Part shown: positions 33,157-43,500 of the stretch, in pieces | Numbering within the stretch: the stretch's first letter is position 1 | How the letters are laid out: each line of letters opens with the position of its first letter | Assembly (NCBI RefSeq): GCF_004349055.1 | Contig: NZ_SMKX01000001.1 | Location: 62,001 to 126,000, forward strand | DNA length: 64,000 nucleotides | Reading direction: 5' to 3' | DNA from: Kribbella antibiotica | GTDB lineage: Bacteria > Actinomycetota > Actinomycetes > Propionibacteriales > Kribbellaceae | Notes under the pieces: model-generated | The model's input: the letters and a program-made list of their open reading frames with translations, nothing else | The model's database searches: none | What the model was told of the DNA's origin: nothing | Program-made: the position numbers and the translations under genes

Positions 33157-33990
33157 TCACGACGGCAACGACGCGCTGGACCACTGCAGCAGGAAGCGAA
33201 GAGCGTCGTACGACGGGGAGTCGGGTGCGGCCGTGTAGGCGATCAGGAACTGCTCCGGATCCGAATCGACCGTGAACTGCTGTACCTCGAGGGTCAACGC
33301 CCCGGCGACCGGGTGGAGATAGGTCTTGGTCAACTGGTGCGGTCCTCGCACCTGATACGTGGCCCACCAGGTGCGGAAGTCGGCATCCCCGGCGTTCAGT
33401 TCGTCGATCAGCGCTGCCAATCCTGCGTCGTCCGGATGACGGCCCGCCTCCATCCGCAGTACGGCGACGCACTCGCGGGCGGCGCGCGGCCAATCGGCGT
33501 ACCGGGCTCTGAAGTCCTCGTCGAGGAAGGTCAGCCGGATGAGGTTGCGGTGTGGCGCAGCGAGCTGTGCGAAGTCGGTCAGCAGTGCAGTTGCGCCGCG
33601 GTTCCAGGCAAGGACATCCATGGTCCGGCTGAGGACCATCGCCGGGACGTCATGCATCGTGGACAGCAGTTGCTCCAGCTGAGGCGAGGCTTGGTGACGT
33701 CGAGCCATGGCAACGCCCGGTGCGACGTCTGCCAGCGTGAACAGGTAGTCGCGCTCATCGGCGGCCAGTTGCAGCGCATCGGCCAACGCGTCGAGTATCG
33801 GCCGTGACACCCGCCGGCTGCGTCCCTGCTCCAGCCGTACGACGTAATCCACGCTCACGTGCGCGAGCAGAGCCAGCTCCTCGCGCCGTAGCCCGGCAAC
33901 ACGACGTAGCCGGCCGTCGTCCGGTATCCCGACCTGACGTGGGTCGACCGCAGCGCGACGCGCACGGAGGAAGTCGCCGAGCTCATTCAT
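33157..33990 (-). CDS. XRE-family regulator with MmyB-like ligand domain
   Basis: A 277-aa protein. Residues 1-75 form an XRE helix-turn-helix (LRRVAGLRREELALLAHVS, VDYVVRLEQGR). The rest matches the MmyB-like ligand-binding (PAS-type) domain that binds lipids in Streptomyces homologues, with TMDVLAWNRGATALLTDFA and LTFLDEDFRARYADWPRAARE. Such regulators usually flank a short-chain dehydrogenase or hydrolase gene that they control. Here the divergent alpha/beta hydrolase at 34092 takes that position. Convergent with the TetR gene on its left. Confidence 0.92.
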   Translation of the reverse strand: MNELGDFLRARRAAVDPRQVGIPDDGRLRRVAGLRREELALLAHVSVDYVVRLEQGRSRRVSRPILDALADALQLAADERDYLFTLADVAPGVAMARRHQASPQLEQLLSTMHDVPAMVLSRTMDVLAWNRGATALLTDFAQLAAPHRNLIRLTFLDEDFRARYADWPRAARECVAVLRMEAGRHPDDAGLAALIDELNAGDADFRTWWATYQVRGPHQLTKTYLHPVAGALTLEVQQFTVDSDPEQFLIAYTAAPDSPSYDALRFLLQWSSASLPS

Positions 33991-34091
33991 GCTCCCAGTG
34001 TCGCCGTGGCCGGCAAGAACTGCCTGGTACTGGTCTGCATAGGCACAACTGTCCCTGGAGCGCGCGGCGCGCGACGGGGAGCGTAGGCGTC

Positions 34092-34991
34092 ATGAGAATC
34101 GATGTCACCTTCCCCAGCGCCGGGCTCCAACTCGCCGGGCATCTCTACACGCCGGAGACCGCCGTACCGGGTCCGGCAATCGTCGTCGGCCATCCGGGCA
34201 GCGGCGTCAAGGAACAAGCAGCAGGCCGGTACGCCGAACAGTTGGCCGCCCGAGGTTTTGTCACGCTCGCCTTCGATGCTGCCTACCAAGGGGAGAGTGA
34301 AGGCCTGCCCAGAGGACTCGAAGATCCGGCGCACCGGGTCGAGGACCTCAAGGCCGCAGTGTCCTTCCTCACCACGCGCGACGAGGTCGACCCGGGGCGG
34401 ATCGGCGTACTGGGTATCTGCGCCGCCGGCGGATACGGCATCGCCGCGACCGGTACCGATCACCGGATCAAAGCGCTGGCGACCGTGAGCGGCGTCGACA
34501 TCGCGCGGCAGTTCCGGTTCGGTGCCGACGGCAACCAAGATCCTGCCGCAGTGCAGCACCTGCTCGATGCAGCTGCGGACGCCCGCACGGCGGAAGCTCG
34601 CGGCGCGGAGAATCAGACCTTCCCGCTCTTCCCGGCGACCGAGGAGGAAGCGCGGCGCGGAGGTCGGCACGTCTTCGAAGGCTGGCAGTACTACCGCACC
34701 CCGCGCGGCATGCACCCGCGATCGGCTGAGGTGATGCCGTGGACAAGCGTCGATCGCATCGTCACCTTCGACGCCTACCGGGCCGCCGACCTGATCGCCC
34801 CGCGGCCGGTGCTGATGATCGTCGGACGGGCCGCGGTCACTGCCTGGATGGCCGTTGCGGCCTTCCAGGCAGTGACCGGCCCGAAAGAACTTCACTGGAT
34901 CGAAGGCGCAACCCATGTGGACCTGTACGACAGGGAGGAGTACGTCGTCGCTGCGGTCGCCAAGCTGGCCGACTTCTACTCGAGTCTGTGA
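34092..34991 (+). CDS. Alpha/beta hydrolase, dienelactone hydrolase-like
   Basis: A 299-aa hydrolase. PAIVVGHPGSGVKEQAAGRYA gives the oxyanion loop, truncated here to PAIVVGHPGSGVKEQ. The nucleophile elbow is GVLGICAAGGYGIA, with Cys in place of the usual Ser (GxCxxGG), as in dienelactone hydrolases. The His is in EGATHVDLYDREEYV. I take ATG 34092; the longer frame to 33804 lies opposite the XRE gene. It is divergent from that regulator and separated by 101 bases. Substrates could be lactones or esters; not determinable here. Confidence 0.88.
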   Translation: MRIDVTFPSAGLQLAGHLYTPETAVPGPAIVVGHPGSGVKEQAAGRYAEQLAARGFVTLAFDAAYQGESEGLPRGLEDPAHRVEDLKAAVSFLTTRDEVDPGRIGVLGICAAGGYGIAATGTDHRIKALATVSGVDIARQFRFGADGNQDPAAVQHLLDAAADARTAEARGAENQTFPLFPATEEEARRGGRHVFEGWQYYRTPRGMHPRSAEVMPWTSVDRIVTFDAYRAADLIAPRPVLMIVGRAAVTAWMAVAAFQAVTGPKELHWIEGATHVDLYDREEYVVAAVAKLADFYSSL

Positions 34992-35015
34992 AAGCCTCGC
35001 CAAGGGTGCGGTGGG

Positions 35016-35774
35016 TCAGTCTTCGCGGATCAGCGATACGACGTCCGGCGTGCCGGCGATCAGCGGGCCGGCCTTCTCCATGAAGGCGGCGAATCCGGGC
35101 GCGTCCTCGCGGTTCTCGAGAGCCTTCGGTTCGGACCACTCCTCGTAGATGACGAACCCGTCCGGATCGTCCGCGGTCCGGTGGACGTGGTACGCCAGGT
35201 TGCTGGGCTCCTTGCGCGCAACCTCGGCCAGCGAGATGAGCAGTGACTGCAGTTCATCGGCCGCCCCCGGTACGGCGGTGATCCGGCCGACGGCGGCGAT
35301 CGTGCCGCTGCGGCCGAACGGGCCGTTCTCGAGCCAGGGGGAGCGGAACTGGATCTGGCTGTGGTCGAGGTTGTGGTTGGCGTTGGTGTAGATGCGGAGC
35401 TTCAGGCCGTCGGGGTCGGGGACCACGATGACCCAGCCGACGATGCCGACCAGGACCGGCGAGTGCTCGACGCCGATCGCGTCGAGGTGCTCGACCCAGG
35501 CATCGAGGTCGGCGGGGTCCTCGACGGCCAGGGCCAGCGGTCCGCAACCGGCCATCCCCGCCGCCGCGGTGGGGTTCAGGCGGAGCTCCAGACCGGCCCC
35601 GAGACCGGGGACCTCGAGAACGACGGCGAACAACGGCGCGTCACTGGGTTTGTGGTCGACCTCGCTGCGGCGACGGGCACCGAGAACCTTGCTGTACCAG
35701 TCGATACTGCGGTCGAGATCGCTGACCGGGATCTGCAGGTGGTGGATCCCGGCGAACGGCGGAATGCTGGTCAT
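35016..35774 (-). CDS. VOC (glyoxalase-type) + antibiotic-biosynthesis monooxygenase fusion
   Basis: A 252-aa two-domain protein. Residues 1-130 are a VOC fold (IHHLQIPVSDLDRSIDWYSK, WVIVVPDPDGLKLRIY). Residues about 150-250 are an ABM-type dimeric barrel (TIAAVGRITAVPGAADEL, FVIYEEWSEPKALENR, FAAFMEKAGPLIAG). The two folds are usually separate genes; here they form one chain. ATG 35774 lies 2 bases past the amidohydrolase stop, so it is the third gene of the monooxygenase - amidohydrolase - VOC/ABM operon. A role in a small aromatic or polyketide-like pathway is likely but the reaction is unknown. Confidence 0.85.
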   Translation of the reverse strand: MTSIPPFAGIHHLQIPVSDLDRSIDWYSKVLGARRRSEVDHKPSDAPLFAVVLEVPGLGAGLELRLNPTAAAGMAGCGPLALAVEDPADLDAWVEHLDAIGVEHSPVLVGIVGWVIVVPDPDGLKLRIYTNANHNLDHSQIQFRSPWLENGPFGRSGTIAAVGRITAVPGAADELQSLLISLAEVARKEPSNLAYHVHRTADDPDGFVIYEEWSEPKALENREDAPGFAAFMEKAGPLIAGTPDVVSLIRED

Positions 35775-35776
35775 GG

Positions 35777-37024
35777 TCAGTCCTCGCTGTCGGAGAAGGT
35801 GGCGGTGCGGTCGACGAGTACGCCCTGCTTCCAGATCTTGGTGATCCCGTAGAGCGCCGTGATTTCGGCGTTCGGAGCGCCGGCGGCGAGCAGCAGGTCG
35901 GCGCGAAGGCCTGGTGCGATGCGGCCGCGGTCGCTCAGACCGAACGCGTCGGCCGCTGCGGAGGTGGCGGTGATCAGCGCCTCGGCGGGCGACAATCCCG
36001 CCTCGACCATCAGTGTCAGTTCGCCATGCAGGCTGATCCCGTGCGTCGTCGGATGTCCGGCGCCGCCGGTTCCATCGGTTCCCGCCACCAGCGGTACGCC
36101 GGCCCGGAATACCCGGATCGCGAAGTCGGCCGCGTGCCGGACGTCCATCGCCATCGGGCCCATTCGCTGGGCCGGATCGGCGGGCAGGTTCTTGAGATCC
36201 TCCAGCCACTGCGGATCGGCGTACGGGCGTAGTCGCGGATCGGCGGCGAGCCGGAACTCGATCGGGTGCCGGCTCATGCCGGCCAGCGTCGCCAACGTCG
36301 GTACGACGAACAGTCCGGCGTCGGCGACTGCATCGATGAGCGCCTGGTCGGAGGGGCCGTCCGCGGGAGCATGGGCCAGACCGTCGACACCGGCATTGAC
36401 CGCCGTCCAGGTCGCGGAGCGAGTCATGGTGTGTGCGATGGCTTTGAGACCGCGGTCGTGGGCGGCCGCCACCAGCGCCTTGATCGTCTCCGGTGCGAGC
36501 AACGGCATCGGGTGACCGGCCGCCGTACCGTCCTCGATGAAGATCTTGAGGTGGTCGGCGCCGTCGGCGATCCGGTCGGCCACGAAGCGCTCGGCGTCCT
36601 CCGGTCCCGCGACTGTCGGGAACGGGGGCATGAAGCCCAGCTCGACCAACTGGCTCGGGTGTCCGCCGGGTGCGGTGGCGCCGGTGGTGGCGATCCGGAA
36701 GTCGGCCAGGTCAGAACGCCTTTGGGCAGCGGCGCGGAGTGCTCGCGAGTGCTCGGGCACGCCGCCCATGTCGAGCTCGGTCGTGACTCCGAACACCAGC
36801 GCCTGATGGAGTTGCGCGGTGCTCATAGTGTGCGTGTGGGCGTCGATCAGACCGGGCAGCAGCGTGTACCCGAGGCCGTCGATGACGGTGGCGCCGGCCG
36901 GTACGGCGAGATCGGGGCCGACGGCAGCGATGGTGGGACCGTCGATCAGGACGTCTGCTCGCTGCTGGAGGTGAACACCGTCGAAGACGGCGACGTTGCG
37001 GATGATGGTGGGTGCGGTGGTCAT
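35777..37024 (-). CDS. Amidohydrolase family protein (metal-dependent)
   Basis: A 415-aa amidohydrolase. The HxH metal motif is in LLPGLIDAHTHTM; further ligand candidates are LKAIAHTMTRS and VDGLAHAPADG. The final Asp is in PLVAGTDGTGGAG. These match the imidazolonepropionase-like or prolidase-like branch of the superfamily. ATG 37024 is preferred to 37033. It lies 12 bases after the FAD monooxygenase stop and 2 bases before the VOC/ABM gene, giving a tight three-gene operon. The substrate is probably a ring-opened or amide product of the monooxygenase (inference). Confidence 0.88.
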   Translation of the reverse strand: MTTAPTIIRNVAVFDGVHLQQRADVLIDGPTIAAVGPDLAVPAGATVIDGLGYTLLPGLIDAHTHTMSTAQLHQALVFGVTTELDMGGVPEHSRALRAAAQRRSDLADFRIATTGATAPGGHPSQLVELGFMPPFPTVAGPEDAERFVADRIADGADHLKIFIEDGTAAGHPMPLLAPETIKALVAAAHDRGLKAIAHTMTRSATWTAVNAGVDGLAHAPADGPSDQALIDAVADAGLFVVPTLATLAGMSRHPIEFRLAADPRLRPYADPQWLEDLKNLPADPAQRMGPMAMDVRHAADFAIRVFRAGVPLVAGTDGTGGAGHPTTHGISLHGELTLMVEAGLSPAEALITATSAAADAFGLSDRGRIAPGLRADLLLAAGAPNAEITALYGITKIWKQGVLVDRTATFSDSED

Positions 37025-37036
37025 GGGCGGCATCTC

Positions 37037-38464
37037 CTAGGCGATCGGAAGGTGAGTGAGAAGTTCGGTCGGTGCTCCACTGGCAGCCAGATAGCCGTCG
37101 GGGCGCACGAGCAGGGCGGTGTCGAGACCGGGGATGTGCCGGACGGTCACGTCCGCGGGAAGTCCTTGAATCTCTTGCAGGTCAGGCGTGGCGAGCGTCC
37201 AGGTCAGATCGCTGCCGGGTACGGCCGTGGGCGGGACGCGATCACCGATGCGCAGTCGGCCGGCGGGACCCTGCGCATAGCTGACATCGAGTTCAGACAG
37301 CTTCGCGGCGATCCAGTCGGTAACCCCGAGCGTTCCGGCCGCCGCAGCCAGTACGTCGTTGCGCAGCCGCGCGCCGAGCGGATCGCGAACGGAGGCGAGC
37401 TTGGCGAATGTCGCGGTGAAACCGACCATCGCAGTGGCGATCGGATGCCGTTCGGCGTGATAGCTGTCCAGCAGTTCGTTGCCGGCGGCACCTGTTAGGA
37501 CGGTGTGCAGTTTCCATGCCAGGTTGCCCGCGTCCTGAATGCCGGTGTTCATACCCTGCGCGCCGGCCGGACTGTGCGTGTGCGCGGCATCCCCGACCAG
37601 GAAGACCGGGCCCTTGCGGAAGGTCTCGGCCACTCGCTCCTGGACGCGGTACGTCGAGGCCCGAACGACCTCGGTCACTGTGGCCTGACCGGACAGCGGC
37701 CCGCGTTCGGCCAGCAGCATCTGTACGTCGTGCTGCGTCGGCTCGCTCATCCCTGGCGGTGCCGGGCTGACCACGCGGTACTGCCCGTCGGCCAAGGGTG
37801 AGAACAGCAGCATGCCGGCGCCGGAGAGAAAGAACGTTGTGTCCTGGGCGATCAGTTCCTCGGCCACGGTCGAGAGCCTGATGTCCGCAATCGTGAACCG
37901 CGACTCACGCGCCGTACCGGGGAACTCGATGCCGGCGTTCGCCCGGACGCCGCTGCGAACGCCGTCGCAGCCGACGAGATAACGCGCCGAGATCGCGCGC
38001 AGTACGCCGTCCGGGCCGGCGACCGTCGCGCTGACACCGGGGAAGTCGTCAGTGAAGTCGATGAACCGGTGGTCACGGTGGACCGTGCCGCCGAGGTCCA
38101 GCAGCCGGTCGAGCAGACACTCTTCTGTCGTCTGCTGCGACACCAGCAGCACGAACGGGAACGGCGTGTCCAGATCGGTGAAAGACGCCCGCAGCAGGGT
38201 CTTCTCGCAGTCGTGCAAGGAGAATCCGGGACTGCGAACACCGATCTTCACCAACGCGTCGGCGACTCCGATCCGGTCCAGGTACTCCAGGGTTCGCGGC
38301 TGGACGGCGGCCGCCTTGCTGCCTGGCTGAACGGACGTGGTGCGGTCGATCAGCACATGGTCGACGCTCAGCTGCCGCAGGCTCGCCGCCAGCGCCAAGC
38401 CGGCCGGACCGGCGCCGACGATGAGGACATCCGTCCGGGTCGGAACCTCTGCTGACGAGGTCAT
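37037..38464 (-). CDS. FAD-dependent aromatic monooxygenase, pentachlorophenol-hydroxylase-like
   Basis: A 475-aa class A flavin monooxygenase. VLIVGAGPAGLALAASLRQ binds the FAD dinucleotide. YLVGCDGVRSGVRANAG is the DG motif that contacts NAD(P)H and FAD. GPVFLVGDAAHTHSPAGAQG is the GD motif, and MNTGIQDAGNLAWKL follows. AGGAGG-like bases lie just before ATG 38464. The protein would hydroxylate a phenolic or polycyclic substrate. First gene of the operon, divergent from the TetR gene at 38574. Confidence 0.92.
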   Translation of the reverse strand: MTSSAEVPTRTDVLIVGAGPAGLALAASLRQLSVDHVLIDRTTSVQPGSKAAAVQPRTLEYLDRIGVADALVKIGVRSPGFSLHDCEKTLLRASFTDLDTPFPFVLLVSQQTTEECLLDRLLDLGGTVHRDHRFIDFTDDFPGVSATVAGPDGVLRAISARYLVGCDGVRSGVRANAGIEFPGTARESRFTIADIRLSTVAEELIAQDTTFFLSGAGMLLFSPLADGQYRVVSPAPPGMSEPTQHDVQMLLAERGPLSGQATVTEVVRASTYRVQERVAETFRKGPVFLVGDAAHTHSPAGAQGMNTGIQDAGNLAWKLHTVLTGAAGNELLDSYHAERHPIATAMVGFTATFAKLASVRDPLGARLRNDVLAAAAGTLGVTDWIAAKLSELDVSYAQGPAGRLRIGDRVPPTAVPGSDLTWTLATPDLQEIQGLPADVTVRHIPGLDTALLVRPDGYLAASGAPTELLTHLPIA

Positions 38465-38483
38465 GATTCCTCCCATCTAAAAC

Positions 38484-38496
38484 CGAAACGCTCGTT
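38484..38496. promoter_or_regulatory. TetR operator candidate, box 1
   Basis: CGAAACGCTCGTT lies 20 bases before the monooxygenase start. The reverse complement of the sequence at 38540 is the same but for one base. Confidence 0.5.
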
Positions 38497-38539
38497 CTCG
38501 TTTACAGATCGAACGTAGCACGCTCGGTGGCTTAACGCC

Positions 38540-38552
38540 AACGATCGTTTCG
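38540..38552. promoter_or_regulatory. TetR operator candidate, box 2
   Basis: AACGATCGTTTCG is the reverse complement of CGAAACGATCGTT and includes the palindrome AACGATCGTT. It lies 22 bases before the TetR start. Confidence 0.5.
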
Positions 38553-38573
38553 CTTTGAGCTAGGGTGGGTGAC

Positions 38574-39173
38574 ATGCCGCGTCTCAGTACGGAACTGTGG
38601 GAACAGCGTCGCCAGCACGTGCTCGTCAGTGCCTGGCGTTGCTTCACCCGCGACGGTTTCCACGCCACCTCGATGGATGACATCATCGCCGCCACCGGCA
38701 TGTCCTCCAGTGCCGTGTACCGCTACTTCCGCAGCAAGAGCGAGCTGGTGGACGCGACCGCGGCGGAGTCACTCCAGCGGATCCGGGACCTGCTGGCAGG
38801 TCTGCTCGCCCAGGAGCCGACCCCGTCCCTGGCCGAGGTCGTCGAAGCGCTGGTGGACTACGTTGCCAAGCGCAACAAAAATGAGGACTACGACCTGTCC
38901 AAGATCGCCGTGTACGCCTGGGCCGAGGCGCTCCGCCGGCCCGAGGTGCGGACGCGGACCCATGACTTCTACGCCGGCGTCCGGGTCCACCTCACCCAGC
39001 TAGCGCAACGCTGGCGCGACGACGGCCGGCTCGCGCCGGACGCCGACCCCGACGCGGTGGGCGCCGTACTGCTGACGATGCTGCCAGGGTTGATCGTCAC
39101 CCAGCACCTCGTCGACGGCGCCTCCGCGACCCAACTTGTCGAAGGCCTGGCCGGCCTGGCGAGTGTCCGCTAG
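38574..39173 (+). CDS. TetR-family regulator
   Basis: A 199-aa regulator. The helix-turn-helix reads FTRDGFHATSMDDIIAATGM followed by SSSAVYRYFRSKSELVDAT. The rest is helical and matches the TetR_C_6/AcrR-like group. ATG 38574 is chosen; GTG 38565 is also possible. It is divergent from the monooxygenase - amidohydrolase - VOC/ABM operon and most likely controls it through the CGAAACGnTCGTT boxes. Confidence 0.92.
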   Translation: MPRLSTELWEQRRQHVLVSAWRCFTRDGFHATSMDDIIAATGMSSSAVYRYFRSKSELVDATAAESLQRIRDLLAGLLAQEPTPSLAEVVEALVDYVAKRNKNEDYDLSKIAVYAWAEALRRPEVRTRTHDFYAGVRVHLTQLAQRWRDDGRLAPDADPDAVGAVLLTMLPGLIVTQHLVDGASATQLVEGLAGLASVR

Positions 39174-39301
39174 GCGGTCTTCGCCCAGTTCCCGCAGCTG
39201 CCGGGCGGAGGCCGGGCTGGGCTGGGCTGGGCTGACGCATGTCAGCGCGTCGTTGCCGACCGTTCGGCTCGAGGTCTCGATCCCGGCGATAGGGTTCGGC
39301 G

Positions 39302-39841
39302 GTGACTGACAAGCAGGTTGTTGAGATCTTTACCGACGGGGCATGCAGTCCCAATCCGGGGCCCGGTGGGTGGGGTGTGGTGCTGCGGTACGGGGAGCAC
39401 GAGAAGGAGTTGTACGGCGGCGAGCCGGCGGAGACCACCAATAACCGGATGGAGCTGATGGCTCCGATCATGGCGCTGGAGGGGCTGACCCGGGACGGCG
39501 AACTGGTGAAGGTCCACACGGACAGCACGTATGTCCGGAACGGGATTACCCAGTGGCTGCCGAAGTGGAAGCTGAACGGGTGGCGGACGTCGGCCAAGCA
39601 GCCGGTCAAGAACGCCGATCTGTGGCAGCGGCTGGACCAGGCGAACGCGCGGCACGAGGTCGAGTGGTTGTGGGTGAAGGGCCACGCCGGGCATCCGGAG
39701 AACGAGCGCGCCGATCGGCTTGCAGTCAAAGGTCTTGAAGAAGCCGTCGGACATGCGGTGGTCCAGCCGGGCGCCCAGTCCGCCACGGCCTTCCGGCCGG
39801 CTCCGGTTCAGCCTGACCCGGAACCCAGCCTTTTCGACTAG
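39302..39841 (+). CDS. rnhA: Ribonuclease HI
   Basis: A 179-aa RNase HI that removes RNA from RNA-DNA hybrids. The catalytic acid residues are all visible: Asp in [18 protein letters not shown], Glu in [15 protein letters not shown], Asp in [13 protein letters not shown], and Asp in [14 protein letters not shown]. The helical handle [20 protein letters not shown] is also present. Compared with E. coli RNase HI (155 aa) it has about 25 extra residues at the C-terminus. Start is GTG 39302. It stands alone, with 730 bases of apparently non-coding sequence downstream. Confidence 0.95.
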   Translation: MTDKQVVEIFTDGACSPNPGPGGWGVVLRYGEHEKELYGGEPAETTNNRMELMAPIMALEGLTRDGELVKVHTDSTYVRNGITQWLPKWKLNGWRTSAKQPVKNADLWQRLDQANARHEVEWLWVKGHAGHPENERADRLAVKGLEEAVGHAVVQPGAQSATAFRPAPVQPDPEPSLFD

Positions 39842-40498
39842 GTCGTAGCAGTCACAATTGGCGCCGGCGGCCCCGAAGAAGACCCACCAGTGATGGCCGG
39901 AGACAAGAACTAGTGGGCGGAGACGGCGCACACCATGTCCCAGGCCACCACTTTCATGTCTCCGGCCCCAACTCCTGGTCACACCTTTCAACTGCTGAAT
40001 CTGTGACATCGGAGTCTCTTTCGGTCGGGAACCTTCCGACGGCTCGAACTGGTGCCCATCCCCGCGGGACGATGGTGCAACCGGCGTCGGCTGGCTCTAC
40101 GCGAGGCGCCGCGGCGGGCTGTGCGTCGTACGGAGTGAAGCTCACCCGGCCGAGCCGTCATCCAGGTGAGCGGCGCACTGCCCAAGGACGAGGACGAGTT
40201 GGAGCCGACTGACCTGTGGCAGCTGGACTTCTGGCCAGTCGGCGTCGCGGAGCGACCGCGTTGGAGGTTAGCTTGCGGTCATGGTGAACCGTGTGGGCGC
40301 GAATGGTCCGGCCGACAGGTACGACGAGCTGATGGCGCGGCATGCGGCGATGGAGCAGGAGGTGCGCCGGCCACTGGCGCAGTATCTCGAGCGGCCGGCT
40401 GCTGAACATCTGGGCCACGCCGTCCATCAAACTCACCTTTGCCGACGAGGTCACGACGGCGAAGACGACGCTAGCCACGAGCGGTCGGTTGAGTGCGC
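39842..40498. other. Gene-poor spacer, no supported gene
   Basis: About 650 bases with several short open frames on both strands, none with a recognisable domain, a good ribosome site or a conserved start. Short segments such as PKDEDELEPTDLWQLDFWP (plus strand, about 40180) and DRYDELMARHAAMEQEVRRP hint at eroded genes. I see no tRNA, repeat or clear operator. Confidence 0.5.
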
Positions 40499-40533
40499 AA
40501 GCCCGCCGGGCCGGGCAGTAGCCCGGAGGGCTT
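40499..40533 (-). terminator. Terminator hairpin after the TcA gene
   Basis: AAGCCCGCCGGGC (40499-40511) pairs with GCCCGGAGGGCTT (40521-40533), a 13-bp stem with one mismatch and a 9-base loop. It is 39 bases past the TcA stop on the minus strand. Confidence 0.7.
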
Positions 40534-40571
40534 GACCTCGTCCACCAGGAGTCCTCTCAGAGCGCTTGGGG

Positions 40572-43500
40572 CTACTCGGATGCGGGTTCGCGCAGAGTGA
40601 AAGGGCACACGAGGAGCAGGTCGAGGAAGGCAGCCGGATTGAGACCGCCGCCCTCCGTCCGCAGGTCGCCGGTGACGCCGTCGAGCGAGACGGTCACGGT
40701 CCATTCGTCGTCCTTGCCGCCGACCGGCGCGGTGAGTCCGGACAGCGTTGCCCGGGGGAGTCCCGCCAGGTTCGGGTCGGTGACCAGCGAACCTGTGGCC
40801 GACAGGCCGGTACCTGTTCGAGCCTGAACTCCGAGCGCGTCGTCCGGATAGAGGTCGACGTACCGACGTGATCCGTCAGGGACGAGTTCGTGCGACAGCA
40901 CGAGCACCAGCTCCGGCTTGACGACCGAGAAGCGTTCGCCCCGGAACAGTTGCGCGAAGCGGTCCTTGGCGATCGTGAACTGAACGGTGCCGCTGGTTCC
41001 GGTGCTGGACAGGAACCGGCTCCATTGGTCTCCGAATTCGCGGCGAGCGCTGAAGGTCCGGCACAAGCCCTTGCCGCCACCGGCGCGGACCCAGTCTGTG
41101 AGCCCTTTCCGCAGCTTCTGTGTAGCCGGCCCGGCCAGCGCGTCGCCACCGTCACGCGCGGTGTAGCGCACGTGCAGTACGACGTCGGTGATGGACTCGT
41201 AGTCGAACTGCCGGAACTCGTCCGGCAGGCTCAACTGCCATTCACTGATCACCCCTGTGCCCTCGAAGGGCAGGAACCGCTCGTCGTTGAGGCGGGCCTC
41301 GAAGAGTCCGGAGTCGTCCTGCCCGGTACTGGTGACGATCGATTGGATCGGGCCGGCGAAGTCGCGGAAGCGGGTGTCGGGTTTCTTGCGCGGGTAACTG
41401 TCCGGGTCGGTGACGCGCGGGTCGACCCGCACGCTGCTGCGCAGCAGTGTGGCCGTGAGATTCACCGGTGTGTACGGCCCGGCGACGCACGGAACGCTGA
41501 TGCTCAGGGTCTTGATGCGACGCATGTAGTGGCCGGGGGTGTCGAGATCGAAGAGTGCCTCCGGCAACGATACGTAGCAGCGGCCGTTCTCCTTCAGCGC
41601 GACCAGAGCCTTGGGGTCGATCTGGGCGAGGGAGATCCGTTTCGACAGCTCGAACTCGCGGCTGTCGGCCTCGAGATAGGCGGCGTCCATCCGGTTGATG
41701 TCGGCGGTGAGTCGCTCACCCGCGAGCAGGCCCTTGTGCAAGCCGTCCCAGTAGCCGAACCGGATGAAGTCACTGTCCTCTACACCGAGCTCGTGGCGGA
41801 ACGAACGCTCGGCCCGCTTCGCGACGTCGTACGCGAGCTGATAGCCCTGGAAGTACACCGTGGCCAGCTGACCGGTCATCCAGTCGTAGAGCTCCTTGTT
41901 GGTGAACTTGCCCCGCAGGAATTCGTCCTGCTCGGTAGCGTTGGCGATCAACCGGTCCTGCTGACCGAGCTCGAGCTCGGCGGCGTCCAGCCGGAACTCG
42001 GCCGCGGCGATCTGGCTCTGGATCTGGTTCAGCTCCAGTTGCGCCTGTTTCGCCTGGAACTGCCAGTCCTCGAAGCGCTGGTCCCAACTGCCCAGCGTCG
42101 ACGAGAGCTGGGCCCGGCTGTGCTTCATCGCCGCTCCGGTGGCGAGCGCTTCGGCGATACCGCGCAGACCCGCGATCACATTGGAGCTTCCCCAGGTCCA
42201 GCCGGTCGTGGTGGGTGAACCGACCTTGATGTCCGGCAGCGCGCTCACCACGCTCGCGATCATGTTGAAGGTCCGGGAGACCTCTTGCTGGTCGAGAGCC
42301 TCGGTAGTGAGTCGCTCGAACGCATCCTCGCGCTCGTTGGTGCGCTTCCGGCCGGCGTAGTAATTGTGCTTCTCCTCAACGGATGTCCGTTGCCGGTTCA
42401 CCGCCTCGAGCGCCTGGCGTTGTTCGGAGACCTGCCGCACCCTGATGTTGCGAGTGGCTTTCAGGACCGACAGTTCGTGGGTGGCGCTCAGCCGGGCGAG
42501 TGCCTCCGCGTCGCGTTTCTCCAGTGCGGCCAGGAGCGCGGCCCCGAAGGACTTCACCTCGTTGGCGAGTTCCTTGGCCTTGTTGATCATCACGGCGAAG
42601 CGGTGGTGCGGCAGCGGGGCGGTGATGTCGTCGAGGATCGTGTTGATGTCGAGGCCGGCTGCGGTGGCCCGGACCAGAAGGTTCGGGTCGATCGGCGGCC
42701 CGAACAAGGCGGCAGCCCGCTGGACGCCGTCGATGTTCTGGCTGTTGCGGATCTTGAAGAGTCTGTCGGCGACCGTGTCCCAGTAGCCGACGAGCTTGTC
42801 GTTGCGGGGGATCCGGAAGTAGGTGAGCGCCTTCGGTGTGAGCCCCGGAGCGATCGTCGGTGCCAGCGACCGGTCGTCGGCTGTCACCAGGTGCTCGGCC
42901 TGGACGACGGCGTTCTCCAGCGAGTCAGGCGTGAGTTGGAGCTTGCGGTAGCTCTGCGGTACCAGGGTGTTCTCGGTGACCTCGTCCGGGCGCCTGCCGA
43001 GAAGTTCCGCGGCCAGGATGTAGAGCTGGCTCGCCGCGTTGATCGTCTCGAGCGTGTCCTGGCGGAACAGCTGATCACCCCAGGCGATCAGGTTGTCCAG
43101 GTACTTCATCACCACGGCCTTCTGGTACGCCGTGGTCCGCAGCCTGGCCACCACATCCGGCTGGAAGGGGTTGGCGAGCCAGGCGTTCACGGCCGCCGTT
43201 GCCGCTGGGTCTGCTTTGCCCAGCGAGTCGAGAATCAACTCGATCCGCTGCTTGTAGTAGTTCTCCCCAGTGGTCTCGAAGAAGGGCTTGGTCTGCCAGA
43301 AGCGCTGTGGCGAGTCGAACCCGTCGGAGTTGGTCGGATCGAAGATGAAGTGGAACCACCGTTGTGCTTCCGCGAAGCGCTGGTTAGCCGCCAGCTTCTC
43401 GGCCAGCAGCAGTGGGATGTGGAAGAACAGCTCCCAGTTGTAGTCGGCGTACGCCGTACCGAGGGTGAAGTCCACATCCTCCTTTGGGAACGGAGTGGTG

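Noticed and set aside
34053..34082. GCGCGCGGCGCGCG-rich stretch as an operator
   Set aside because: Simple CG repetition in a high-GC genome; no matching copy elsewhere in the window.
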